From Phragmites australis (Eukaryota; Streptophyta; Magnoliopsida; Poales; Poaceae): a stretch of 64,000 bases of DNA. The notes under the pieces were generated by a model that saw only the letters and a list, made by a program, of their open reading frames with translations, was not told the DNA's origin and searched no databases. The stretch is taken from assembly GCF_958298935.1 (NCBI RefSeq), contig NC_084929.1:4774001-4838000 (forward strand), in the 5' to 3' direction. The position numbers were made by a program, and so were the translations under genes. This document shows, piece after piece, positions 45,441 to 59,815 of the stretch (its first letter is position 1; every line of letters starts with the position of its first letter).

Positions 45441-45756
45441 ATTTTAGATAGTTCAAGAGTTATTTAGATGATTTAATAGGTAAGAAAGTGAAGTAGACGA
45501 ACCTCAATATCAATAGATAGGGATGAAGTAGACTTATTTCTATAATCAAAGAGGCAAAAGTATTGCATCCTAATCAAAGACATGTTAAAGGACCATGATG
45601 GTTTCAAGGTTAGATTTTTCCCCCTTATCACTAATAGGTGATGTTGCTGTTGACAACGAAATATATGTGGTAATTTTATTGATCTTTAAGTTCTGTATCT
45701 TCATATTTATTAAAAATTGTGTAAGTATGTATGTGTAATGGTGTGAGTATGTACAG

Positions 45757-45763
45757 TATATAT
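45757..45763 (+). promoter_or_regulatory. Possible TATA box of the LPD gene
   Basis: TATATAT, about 130 bp upstream of the LPD start codon, between the Mutator-like element and the gene. It is the only TATA-like string at a suitable distance. Confidence 0.4.
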
Positions 45764-45858
45764 GCACTACTCCTTGTATTTACAACTCTGTCCTTTGTCT
45801 TCTTTCTTGCGCAAAAGGTCAGAACCCAACAAACGAGACGGAAAAAAGGAAATAATAA

Positions 45859-49256
<3,398 letters not shown>

Positions 49257-49733
49257 TTCCAGATATTATTCTATTGCCTGCTCAAAACACTTCCCAAGAT
49301 TTTGAAATAATTTTAGATCGGCACGGTCTTGAAAACATCTAGTTTTTATCGCTTTTTTCCTTGGCGAAACTGTGAATGGGCTCCTTTGCCGCAGAATATA
49401 GTGTACGCTGTTAAATTCTCTACCCATTCTTCCTGCTGCATTTGCCCCCACTCCCTAATAATGTGTCAAAACTGCAGTTTTCTTCTTTGCTGCTTCTGCA
49501 CCAGATCGATTCGTAGAAACCTGGTGTGGGTCTGTACACCTTAGACTAGAGTTTCATTTCTGTTGATACCTGGGAGGAGAACACCATGATGGTATCCCCT
49601 TTTGCACTGGATTTGTGCCTTCCATCCACTGCACTATTTGATTTTAGTGTCTTGTGTGAATGGATTATGGATGTTCTTTTTAATAATGGCATTAATTTCC
49701 TACCCTTGTGATTGTGGTCATAGAGCAGCACCC
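49257..49733 (+). other. LPD 3' untranslated and downstream region
   Basis: No gene. T-rich sequence follows the LPD stop codon; the exact poly(A) site cannot be fixed by eye. Confidence 0.5.
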
Positions 49734-50447
49734 GAGAAAATTCCTTATTTGCCATCGGAAAATAAGCTGCTTCTCTATTTGCCATCATTCAAAATGAACT
49801 TCTTTATTTTTCACTGATTTTAATTTTTCATTCTTCTCATTACTGTCATTCATTTTATCCTAAAAAAAACACATTTGTTATTTGATCTATAACAAAGATA
49901 CATTTGCCATTTGCCCTTAGGAAGGAAGTATTCACTACAGTTCTGTTAACTTATTATTTTCATATCCATTTTTCTACAATAGGAAACACAACAAATAAGC
50001 ACATTAAAATTATCTGTACAATTTTTTTCACAACTATAAAAATTAATTATGGTTTTTGCCATGTCTAATTATAGTCACAAATGTAATCATGAGGTTCTCC
50101 TGCTAATGATCAGCAAATAACATGACTTTAGAAGTTCATATCTCCTAATCTATTCATTAAAATTCAACGTTTAAAAATCCTATGAAAGTATAAAGAAATT
50201 GTCTATAACTTTATAGTACATCACATTCTAATATTCGACCTCTAAAGAATCATAAACTTCAATTAGCTATCGGTGATTGCATCCGAGACTATTGTTCTCC
50301 TCTCTAAAGGTAAATATGTTTTTTCTATAGATCAAATGGAGTGAGGAAAAAATAAAATTAGAAACAGTGGTAAATATGAAAGTTTATTTTATAAGATAAT
50401 AAATAAGAAACTACCTTACCTTTTAATGGCAAATAAGAATTTTTCTC
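49734..50447. mobile_element. MITE with GAGAAAATTCCTTATTTGCC ends
   Basis: About 714 bp. The left end GAGAAAATTCCTTATTTGCC and the right end read inward (GAGAAAAATTCTTATTTGCC) are near-identical, and both contain a second TATTTGCCAT or TTTATTTTTCAC-type motif further in. The interior is AT-rich and non-coding. No target duplication was recognised, so the class is uncertain. Confidence 0.6.
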
Positions 50448-50691
50448 TAATAGTTCGTACGGTTCAGAATCAGCTAATGCTGATCTCTGATTGTTCATCA
50501 GGGAAGTCCTTCCATTCCTTCGTGATATGTTTGCTGGTGTCTGAAACTCTGAATGAAACGTTGCCCCTGGTAAAAAAGGAAACGCTTTATTATGTTTTTG
50601 ATACTTGCTGCAAACTACACGAAGATAAGAGGAGACACCAGCTTGAAAGCGTGAAAGCAAGCTTGACGCAACATTGCCCAACGTGGATTTA

Positions 50692-51580
50692 GAGTAACTC
50701 TAACAGCACATTTATAATACAACATCCATCTCCATATCCTCGTATGGATTGCTATCTATAAGATTTTATCTCTATATTACTTCATCACTCTAATAACATA
50801 TCCATATTTTACCATCTATATTCTCTCTCATATTTTTTTAATAGTGTTATATAACTAGCAATATATTCGTGGACTCACATGTCATTCTCTCTTTTTCTCT
50901 CGCCCGCTCCTTCTCATCCTCACCAGAGCAACAGTTTCGGGCGGATTCGACGGTGACGGCAGCTTGGATGAAATTGACAACGCACCGAGGATGACACAGC
51001 TGCTGAGGGTGGATCCGAAGTCGCTTTCCATTTGAGCAGCACACCGTCGATGCTGAGCTCGCCGGTGGGTAGCTCGATGCGGAGGCGTTGCAACTCCTTG
51101 AAGGAGCGGAGGACCTCGGAGGGGGAGTTGTGGGAGACGTCCGCGGCGGGCGCATGTAGGGAGGCGAGTTGTGGTGCGGAGCGTCCGGAGACGATCACCG
51201 CGGCAGGAGAGAGGATCTAGCCGAGCGCCTGGATGCGCTGGCGATGCCGCCGAGCAGGAGCCATGCGATGTGCGCCCCTGCGCGAGGGGCACCGCTGCAG
51301 TAGCCCCTGGTGCCTTTTGCTGCTGCAGGGAGCCGACGTGTGGTGGCAGGTCGTCAGGGATGACGCAGTTGACGTGAAAGAAGACGGAGTCGACAAGCGA
51401 GACGAGCGCGTGAAAGCGGCGCGAGAGAAGGATGGCGTGCGGGGAGAGGGACGCTAGATGTGGCATGCGAGGAGGAGGGGATGGCGTGTGAGCTAAAATG
51501 GCGTGGAGGATAGAGGTTTTGTTGGAGATTGATTTTTTCTCGTTTTAGCTATCGAGTGGGATGAATGCTGGGAGTTGCTC
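50692..51580. mobile_element. PIF-type non-autonomous element carrying an F-box gene fragment
   Basis: 889 bp. The ends are GAGTAACTCTAACAGC and, inward from the right, GAGCAACTCCCAGCA. It is flanked by TTA on both sides (50689-50691 and 51581-51583). The outer 200 bp on the left are AT-rich; the centre is GC-rich and holds an AUF-like F-box fragment. There is no transposase. This is a gene-carrying ('Pack'-type) element. Confidence 0.75.
50968..51432 (-). pseudogene. AUF-like F-box protein fragment inside the PIF-type element
   Basis: On the minus strand, in two or three frames, come LLSRRFHALVSLVDSVFFHV and NCVIPDDLPP, a degraded Ala/Ser/Gly-rich linker, then ADVSHNSPSEVLRSFKELQR, LRIELPTGELSIDGVLLKWK and, after a shift, DFGSTLSSCVILGALSIS. 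This order matches the N-terminal to middle part of plant AUF1/AUF2-type F-box proteins (F-box end, low-complexity linker, EVLRSF-EL-RLRIELP block). The start of the F-box and the C-terminal half are absent. F-box proteins of this type act in SCF ubiquitin ligases. The fragment cannot encode one, but transcripts in either direction could affect the parent gene. Confidence 0.75.
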
Positions 51581-51583
51581 TTA

Positions 51584-53700
51584 TACGGCATCAGCAAAAC
51601 AAAAGTTGTGCTCGCTGCTGCACATGTACTCGACCTTTCTACCTCCTAGAACAAGGCAACACCTAGGAAATTGGGTGATTCTACAGATGACTTTGCTTTG
51701 TAGCTATTTGATACAAAATTGAATTGATTTTTTTTACTGGGTTATTTGTAAATTCTAATATGCCACATCATATGTGGAGAAAACCTTTTGAGAAATCAAA
51801 GTGAAATGTGCTTTGGTTTAACTATGATGAGTGATTGATATTGATATTTATTTGATTCGATGATCTTCAGCTTTGCAGGAGCTTTGATGTGATTTGAATT
51901 GATTTGAGATTTTATTTGAGCATATTGATTATGAACTAACTTGAATTAGAGTTAGGGATATGTGTTTACTTGTCTTATGGTGTGCAGGTGATAGATGCAA
52001 TTTGGTGATCGACGGTGGGATTATCAGGGTCAAGCGGAGTGCTCGGTGCTGGACGATCAGGGAGGCTAGGGGGAGTCAAGGGTGATCATAGCTAAACACG
52101 TGAAGGTCAAGCAAAGTATGAAAGATGGATAGAGACGATATGTTGATAACGTCAAACAAAGGGGATACTAGTGCAAGTAACAAGGTGGTCCGAGGGATCG
52201 AGAGCTGGAGAGACTTGCTGGCGGTCATGATCGTAGGACGGAGTACACGCGTCGATATCAAAACGCTTGCTTAAGGTGTAAGCAAGTGAAGAGTTACGCT
52301 TTGAGAAGTGTGCTAGGATTTCGTGATTTGATCTCAAAATTATGGAAGGACTAGAGGAGTACGTGACACCATCGTGAAGCTTGTATTGAGGTGAAGCTAA
52401 GTCGTGAAGACGCGCGCGGTTGTTTGATGAATTGAGAAGAAAATAGACTAAAATATCCTCAGTGATATGTATGAGTGTACTATAAGATATGTGTATTTTA
52501 GGAAAAAAGCTAGAAAACTTAGAGATCAAGTTTACTAAGCTTATAAATAGATGTGTAGGGCTATGGGAGGAGATGAACCAGCTATTTTGAGTCCCTTGTG
52601 CCATCCGTATGAGAGCCTTGTGCTAAGATTTTAGGGGAGAGGAAGAGTAGTGTTTAGCCTATATATTAGATGAGAGCATTGTGAGAAAAAATCTTTATAA
52701 TCTGTCTAAAATAAGGCTGTTCTCTACTGTAATAAAGTTTATTTTTATTTATGTTATTATGCTCATCTACTTCTAGTTTCCCTCTATTGGTTCCCTTGCA
52801 AGTTTGCAAGTTTTTTGGTTTTCGGATTTAATTTTTGTTTTGATTTTTGGGTTAAAATTTCAACACTTGTGAGGTCATTCTTCTAGTTGCTAGAGACATA
52901 AAATTCACATACACACGCTTATGTGATGGAGTCTTGAATTATCTTGCCTGTAGATAATTAATTTGGAGAGTTTTGTTGATTGGTGTTTATTTTTTTTCTT
53001 TACAAGTTATGATCTTTTAAGAGCTAAGACACGTAGACTGATCTTAAATAGAACCTATATTTCATATATCATCCGTGAAGTTTTGTTGTCTAGATTTTCT
53101 CTTGTTAAAACTTCTTTGTATTTTTACTTCTGCTTGAGTTTTAAAATATATTGAGTGATTCAAATATGAAAAGACTATCGATTTTATAATAAATTTATTA
53201 AGCTATCTATTCACCTCTCTAATTATCAATCTTGTTCCTACAGCTTTAAGCAAAAAGCAACAACCAAAAATGAATCCACGGAGCTGCTTTAAGCAAAAAG
53301 CAACAACAACAAATGAATCCACGGAGCTTTCCCAATCACGTTCCAAACAAGAGCAAAGTGTACAAAACAACCTCCAAATGCAGGAACAACTATTATATAC
53401 TTGTTTATAGTTCAAACCATGACATAATTTATTGAGGTCAATGAAAACAGCTACCTTCAAGTGCAGGAATAGCATAGCTTAGCGATATGGAAGAAATGCA
53501 TGGACGTGATAAATGCTTATGCAAACACAGAGAATCGTAAAAACACATAAAAATGTTAAAATGGTGCTTGGATGGATGACGGCAAAACAAGAATATTTTA
53601 ATTATGATAATCTAAATGAATAGAACCTATATTTGCTTTTGTAACCAGTGTGTTGAATTTTTATTTTTAGTCAGTCTCTACTGCACCTTTGAAATTAGAC
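51584..53700. other. Intergenic DNA, partly retroelement-like
   Basis: No gene. About 51840-53230 reads like an LTR or short retroelement: a TATAAATA box at about 52542, AATAAAG near 52733 and T-rich tails. Neither matching ends nor a second copy occurs in the window. A 43-bp tandem pair (GCTTTAAGCAAAAAGCAACA) sits at 53243-53328. Confidence 0.35.
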
Positions 53701-53708
53701 ATAGTAAG

Positions 53709-53901
53709 CAGGGGCGGAGCTATGTGAGGATCACGAGGGGCCATAGCCTATCCTCAAAATTACAAATCCTTGGAGAAACTATTGAGCATTTTACTTAATT
53801 AGCTAGTTAGTTAAACATGGAAACGGTCACCCCTTCATAATGCAATTCATCATCTTTTAAATACTGGCTCCTTCTTAATCTATAGTCACGCTCCGCCACT
53901 A
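53709..53901. mobile_element. Short hAT MITE
   Basis: 193 bp. The left end is CAGGGGCGGAGC and the right end, inward, TAGTGGCGGAGCGTGAC, the common CAGTGGCGGA hAT family. Flanking 8-mers ATAGTAAG (53701-53708) and ATACTAAA (53902-53909) match at 6 of 8 positions, an aged target duplication. Confidence 0.8.
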
Positions 53902-54166
53902 ATACTAAACTAAAGAACCCTCCGATGAATGTTTAACAAAATTTCTCAATTTTATCCCCTCCCAAATGGATCTAGACTTTTGCTATATAGTGAACATTAA
54001 CTAGGTTGGCAAATAGCTAAATAATAGTCACTTGCCAATTATAGTTGAAAAGATAGATTTGGGTTTAGAATTATAGTTAGGGTTATGATTTAAGAACAGG
54101 AGGTTATCGATCCGAAACCTTAGAGAAAGAGAGGGGTAGTGGCGACATTAGTGATTATGAAAACGA

Positions 54167-54410
54167 ATGAGGGTAGTGGGCATGATGTCGGAGAATAGGG
54201 TGTTGAAGCAGTGTAGATGTTACAGAGGGTATGGATGGATGAAGCGACTGATAGTGGCACGATGGATAACCATACTATTAGTGGCTATCCTAGGATGTGG
54301 CTTGCTAAATAAGGGAACCTGCCTTTTCTGCTCTAAAATTGAAAGTATTCATTATTTGTTTTTTATTGCTTGGTAGCTTATTAAATTTGGTTTTGGGTTA
54401 CTGTGTGATT
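54167..54410 (+). pseudogene. LINE-type relic (zf-RVT domain)
   Basis: The frame ends GLLNKGTCLFCSKIESIHYL, FFIAW, stop, LIKFGFGLLCDL. This resembles the zinc-binding domain at the end of plant non-LTR reverse transcriptases (C-FC, E-I-HLFF pattern, then a W region). Only this tail is recognisable, with an in-frame stop, and the preceding part is heavily diverged. Confidence 0.45.
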
Positions 54411-54545
54411 TAACATTCCAATGATTAATAATTTTGAATTTATAGGACGCTGGTGGATTAGTAATAACAGGCATACTGAACTAAATATAGTAACTTCAGC
54501 TGTTTGTTGGACTTATGAAAATATCATAATAATATGTGTTTTCAG

Positions 54546-54718
54546 GGGCAAGCCTGGTGTGGAATGAATACAGTATGGAGCAAGATTCTAGGGACATTGA
54601 AGAACTGGCGAGGTTTGTGCCTGGAGTCAAGGCTGACGAAGGTGGATCGCTGTTTGACGTTGGTTATGAAGATGGCGCAGGAAGTCCCGAAGCTCGGATG
54701 GTAGTTGACTACAACTGA
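54546..54718 (+). other. Orphan exon-like frame
   Basis: A TGTTTTCAG acceptor is followed by an open frame of about 57 codons (contains MEQDSRDIEELARFVPGVKA and VGYEDGAGSPEARMVV) ending at TGA. Codon use is gene-like and acidic. I do not recognise the protein; it may be the last exon of a lost gene or a captured fragment. Confidence 0.35.
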
Positions 54719-55428
54719 AAATATTGGTTCCGCTGACAAATCAAAGTCAGATGAGGGTGATTAGAACCTTTTTGTCACGGCATTAGTAGGGAACTTTGGG
54801 TAGCAATTTTCATATTTCTAACTCTTATATTATTTTGGGTAGTATAGGCAGCTGAGTTCGCTGATGCTTCCTTTTGAAGCTTTTGGAAATGATGATAATG
54901 GTTCGGTTTCATGTCAATGGAACAAGAGAAAAAACTCCTTTTATACTAAAAAAGTTGAGACAATAGTGGAGACACGTAAAATTTATCATGGTGAACAAGA
55001 AAATGGTGAGGAGTGAAATCTAGTAGGTTGTAAAAAACTTCTGATAGCAATTTCATGTGATTAATATGAATAGTTTTCAACACATCGATGATTAAAAGAT
55101 GGTTCGCTGACACTATTTCTAATATGTTTTATGTTTGCGTGCGATAGTTACTAACTTGGCCCTTTCATAACAGAAGATCCCGATTCATATAGGAATTGGA
55201 CTATTTTATGTAAAATTTCTACGTTCTAAACAGCTTATTGGCCTTAATTACAAGCCCCAAATCACATCTCAATCCAGAATCCAGAGAACTAAAATACAAT
55301 CAGCTTATAAGCATCGGTCACAAACCTCTTCTCCTTCATCCTTTTTCTTCTCTTGTTCTCCAGCTATCCACAGCACTCTCTCTCCTCTCTCCCTCTTTCT
55401 GACCCCGAAAAGAGGGGAAGAAGCAGCG
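54719..55428. other. Intergenic DNA and MAEA promoter region
   Basis: No gene. A TTATAAG string near 55305, about 120 bp before the MAEA start codon, is a possible TATA box. The last 110 bp are a C/T-rich leader. Confidence 0.4.
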
Positions 55429-58400
55429 ATGGAGATGGCCATCGACACGCCATCGCTCGCGTCGCCGGCGCCATCGGTGGCGGCAGGGCGGCAGACGCGC
55501 GCGGCGGAGTCGGTGCGGCTGGAGCACCAGCTGGTGCGCGTGCCCCTGGAGGCCCTCCGGTCCACCGTCCGCTCCAATCACCGCCTCGCCGAGAAGGAGA
55601 TCGCCGCCGTCCTCTCATCCGCCTCCTCCACACCCGTTGGGAGCAGCGCCGCCGCCGTCGACCACCTCACTTCCCTCGTCTCGCGCCTCCACGGCCTCAA
55701 GCGCAAGGCACTGCCCCTATCCCTCCCGGATCCACTCCCCCTACCTATCTCGCCGAATCATACATGGCTTGGGGAAGAACTTAACCTTTTGATTCATCAG
55801 TTCTTGTTTCTGGATTCTACTCAAGGAAAAATCGTGTCTTGTTGATGTTTACTTAGTGATGTATTGGTTCTTGATGCCTTCCAGATGGAGGAGGGCGCGC
55901 GGGCGGAGGAGCTGCAGGTGCAGAGGTGCCGGGCGCGGCTGAACCGGCTGTCGACCGTGAGCGCCTGCGACGACGTCGAGTGGGAGGACATGCGGCTGAA
56001 GCGGATCCTAGTCGATTACATGCTGCGGATGTCGTACTACGATACTGCCGCCAAACTTGCCGAGACTTCCGGTATTCAGGTATAACAATGGCTGGCACTT
56101 GGCAGGAAGAGCATCCCAAGAAGTGATTTGATTAACTCATGTAGTCTTGTAGTTTGTTCCCCCTGACTCGTTTGCCCAATAGGTTTATGGGTGATTTAGA
56201 AATGATGCCTATGCGTACTATGGCTAGTGGTTGTAAAGTACAGTGCAGGTACAGACATTAGTGATTCAGTGAGCATAACCTGACAGTAAGAAAGAACTTT
56301 TGGTTTGTGTCAATGTGCGATTTTGGCTTGAGAATGTCAACCTAGAAATTTGGGAGCAGGAGGATGTTAGCTTTCGAAGAACCGAAATCTAGTTTTGCAC
56401 CAGCAAATAGGCAGAGACTATCAATGTTGCTGACATATTGTTTTGAACTGACCTTCAACAAGGTATACACTTAGAGCGTGCCACATTGATACCGAATTGA
56501 TCTATCTTGATTGTTGAAGTAAGTATCTTGCAAAGAAGATATATCTTTTAAAAAGCCTGTATAAAATTTCTGAAATTTTGAATCCAATGATATGAATTTC
56601 CGATTCACCTCATGTTTGGGTCACAACTCTTACAAGAAGGTTCTTGCCTCCACAATATCTTGATTATTGATTGTCTGTGTGGTTCAGTTCCAGTTGACCT
56701 TTCATCTGCTATCATATCATGTATGGATCCCTCCTGCCAAACAAAGTAGATTGCATTAGTAGCTGTCTAGCTGATCTCACCATAGGCTTGTATGGCCTCC
56801 CTTATTGAATTTCAATGGGATTCTATTGTGTTTATTTATGCTGTTCTGTAACATTTTGGTGTCTAGTTTTCTCCTGTTTTTATTTGGTTAAGAGTTTATT
56901 TCCTTCAATGTCTGTGAAATGTAAAGGCATAAGTTATTTCTATTTCTTTGGCACTTATATTGTGATATCCAGCTATATGTAATTGTTATGGGCTTGGCGA
57001 CCCAGTTCGGGCAGCGGCCAAGGTTGCCATCGCCACCCTAGGGTGGCAACCCTAGTGCCACTGCCGCCAGCCGCACGGCCAGGAGGGCCCACCAACTTGG
57101 TTGGCAAGTTACCTCTTAATTAGGAAGACTCCGGACTCTAGTAGATTAGGAAGTTATCTTTTAAAGAATAGAATTATATCTCTTGTTTAAGGTAGGAAGG
57201 GTTCACCCACAATAGATGGGATCTGTACCGAGTCCCCGGTTAGAAATATAAGGCCAGGGGTTCCTCAATTATCAAGTAATAATTAAAGAGGTTTATCCTC
57301 TCAGCTTTCAGCTCTCTGGTCTCCCTCTCTCCCTCACCCGTGTGCACAGCTGCCACCGGCCACCTTCCTGGTGCCGTCGGCCTCCCTCCTCTCTTGACCA
57401 GCCTGCCCTAGGGCGCCAACGCCTAGTTTCCCTGAACCAAAGCCATACCATAATTATGTAGCAGCAGTCTAATATGCTGACATGTGTTTTTGATATTATT
57501 GATTCAGTATCTAAATGAGAGCGGTTATCCTTCAAATCATGCATGGAACCAAAACTGATTAGTACCCACTGCTTTATTATGGAGCCAGATCTTATTTTCC
57601 TGGATACTCTTTTGAACCTAACCTAACTTGTCAACTGTTAATAATTTGATATGCAGGACCTCGTTGATATTGATGTCTTCCTAGATGCAAAAAGAGTAAT
57701 TGATTCTCTTCAGAATAAGGAAATTGCTCCTGCTTTAGCTTGGTGTGCAGAAAACAAGTCTCGGTTAAAGAAATCAAAGGTTGTTTGACTTTTTGCAGCT
57801 TTATCATTTGTTTCTTCCATCAGCATAACAGTGAGCTGCGGCAATGAATCTGAGCATATGATAGAACACTAGTGATGTGGTGAATGCTGCGATTTCATTA
57901 ATTTTTTACCAGTAATAGTTCTGATAATTCATTAAAGGGAAATTTGTCTACATGACACTAAAAGAATGTGGCTTTGTCTATAGGACACCCATATGTTCGA
58001 TATTGGCTGCAGCCTGCAGGACAATGTGAAAATGTGGTTTTTGTCTCTAGGACACTGCAGCCATTAAAATAATATTATCCGGTTGAGGGGGGGGGGGGGG
58101 AGAGAAGGTTAGAGAAAAGATGGTTTTGCCCTTCCTCGATTCTTCTTTTCTCGAACGCTGGTTGGCCATGGTGGCTACCATCGGCAACAGCGTGCTTGAG
58201 ATCCTGGCCGTGGAGAGCTACACCAACCACTCCAACCGGCATTTGAGAGAAGAACTGAGGAAGGGCAAAATTATTTTTTCTCTAACCTTCTCTCTCCTCC
58301 CTCAGCCAGATAATATTATTTTAATGGCTGCGGTGTCCTGGAGACAACCATGTTTTCGTAGTGTCTAGCAGCCAATATCGAACATAAGGGTGTCCTGCAG

Positions 58401-59815
58401 GCAAAGCCACATTCTTTTAGTGTCCTGTAGACAAATTTGCCTTCATTAAACATGTTAATTTACTTGTTGAAATTCTTCATCTTTATAAATCTTTCATTGC
58501 TTCACGATGGATAAATTGATTTCAACATTTGCAATGATATATGGCTTCACGATGAGTGATGTTTCCTGTTACCATTTTCCAAAGAACATGTTTTTTCTAG
58601 TTTATTAGTAGCATATATCTTCTCTATGACTTTATTTCAATGCTTTCTTTTGTTCTATTGCTTTAGTGACTTCTGTTATGTGACCTGCAGAGTAAGCTCG
58701 AGTTTTTATTGAGGCTTCAAGAGTTTGTGGAACTTGTCAAGGCTAAAAATTTCATACAGGCTATAGCGTATGCTCGAAAATACCTTGCTCCCTGGGGAGC
58801 TACGCACATGAAAGAATTGCAGCGTGTTACAGCAACATTGGTTTTTAGAAGCAGTACGAACTGTGCTACTTACAAGGTAGCAGCATTTTCTGTGTTCTCT
58901 CAGTTATGGTATGTCACTGCATCATGAATCTGATAACAGCTGGATTTAGAGGAATCCTGGTTTAATATAGCATCCTTGGTTCTAGTCAATAGTTGTCTTG
59001 TGCTGGGATCAACGAAACAGTCTAATCCTAGCTAGATCTTGTTTCCTGCCTTAAGCATGGACTGTGAAAAATTTATACATGCCAGGAGTCTTCTGGTCAC
59101 TCCTAGTGGATCACTAGTGGTTCATTATGAATCTAGGATTGGCTTTTTGCTGCAGTACAAATATTTCCTACTTGATGCCTTGCGTTTTACTCGCAGATCT
59201 TGTTTGATCAAAATCGGTGGGACCATCTTGTGGATCAGTTTAAGCAAGAGTTCTGCAAATTGTACGGCATGACATCAGAGCCGTTGCTGAACATATACCT
59301 TCAAGCAGGCTTGACAGCGCTCAAGACTCCGTATCCTTCACATGATCAGTGCTTATTTTGTTTTTCAGTTTTTACCATTTCAGTAGAAATTGCTATTATC
59401 GTGAACTTGTGATTACAGTATCTTGTATTTTGTCCTTGACCATCCAAAGGTTCTGCTCTGAGGGTAACTGCCCCAAAGAAGACCCCTTGTCGCTGGACGG
59501 CTTCAGAAAACTAGCTGAGCCTCTTCCGTTCTCCAAGCAGCACCACTCAAAGCTCGTATGCTACATCACCAAGGAGCTCATGGACACCGAAAACCCGCCA
59601 CGGGTTCTGCCAAATGGCTATGTGTATAGCGAGAAGGTAAGAAACTCAGCTGAGCTGTTGTTGCTAATGCGTCAGTTCAAACCATCTTAGTGCTTGTGTT
59701 ATACCTGTCACAGGCTCTTGAAGAGATGTCCAAGAAAAATGATGGCAATATCACATGCCCCAGGACAGGAGACGTTTGCAAATTCGAAGATTGCGTCAGG
59801 GCTTTCATCTCGTAA
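55429..59815 (+). CDS. MAEA: MAEA/GID9-type subunit of the CTLH (GID) E3 ubiquitin ligase
   Basis: Seven exons: 55429-55707, 55885-56079, 57657-57779, 58691-58876, 59197-59330, 59450-59636 and 59714-59815; all phases fit and give 401 residues. An N-terminal helical region precedes a LisH motif (LKRILVDYMLRMSYYDTAAK, about residues 123-150). A CTLH domain (VDIDVFLDAKRVIDSLQNKE through KLEFLLRLQEFVELVKAKNF) and a CRA region (AIAYARKYLAP to LLNIYLQAGLTALKTP) follow. The C-terminal RING-like segment is KLVCYITKELMDTENPP, NGYVYSEKALEEM and CPRTGDVCKFEDCVRAFIS. This is the family of human MAEA and yeast Gid9, whose RING-like domain pairs with RMD5/Gid2 in the nuclear-cytoplasmic ligase. Intron 1 starts with GC instead of GT. 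Introns 2 and 3 hold transposon insertions. The gene appears intact. Confidence 0.94.
56987..57440. mobile_element. Probable LTR/TRIM-type insertion in MAEA intron 2
   Basis: GC-rich sequence starting near TGTTATGGGCTTGGCG, with a TATAAGG box at about 57261, AATAATTAAAG downstream and GGCGCCAAC near the end. It resembles a compact LTR. Exact ends and target duplication were not found. Confidence 0.4.
57937..58442. mobile_element. Foldback MITE (Mutator-type) in MAEA intron 3
   Basis: 506 bp, flanked by a perfect 9-bp duplication TTCATTAAA (57928-57936 and 58443-58451). The arms are inverted repeats of about 150 bp, starting GGGAAATTTGTCTACA on the left and GGCAAATTTGTCTACA inward from the right. 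A second inner inverted pair (GGTTAGAGAAAAGATGG with its partner near 58290) surrounds a short GC-richer centre (about 58138-58260) of unknown origin. A run of 14 G lies at about 58086-58099. Confidence 0.9.

Larger units (their letters stand above)
39645..45540. mobile_element. Mutator-like TIR element, 5.9 kb, with nested repeats
   Basis: The ends are inverted repeats of about 110 bp: GAATAAGTCTACTTCACCCC on the left and GAAATAAGTCTACTTCATCC inward from the right. Both continue with TATTGAGGTTC, CTACTTCA and TTATTTAGA(C/T)(G/G). Flanking 10-mers TATAGTCAAG (39635-39644) and TATAATCAAA (45541-45550) agree at 8 of 10 positions, fitting a 9-10 bp Mutator-type duplication that has aged. No transposase is found inside. 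The interior is a mosaic of foldback arms, an AT microsatellite and CACTA-like subterminal repeats. Its right end lies 351 bp before the LPD start codon. Confidence 0.7.

Noticed and set aside
55305..55633. Arg-rich minus-strand frames over MAEA exon 1
   Set aside because: Antisense of a GC-rich coding exon, with compositional bias only.
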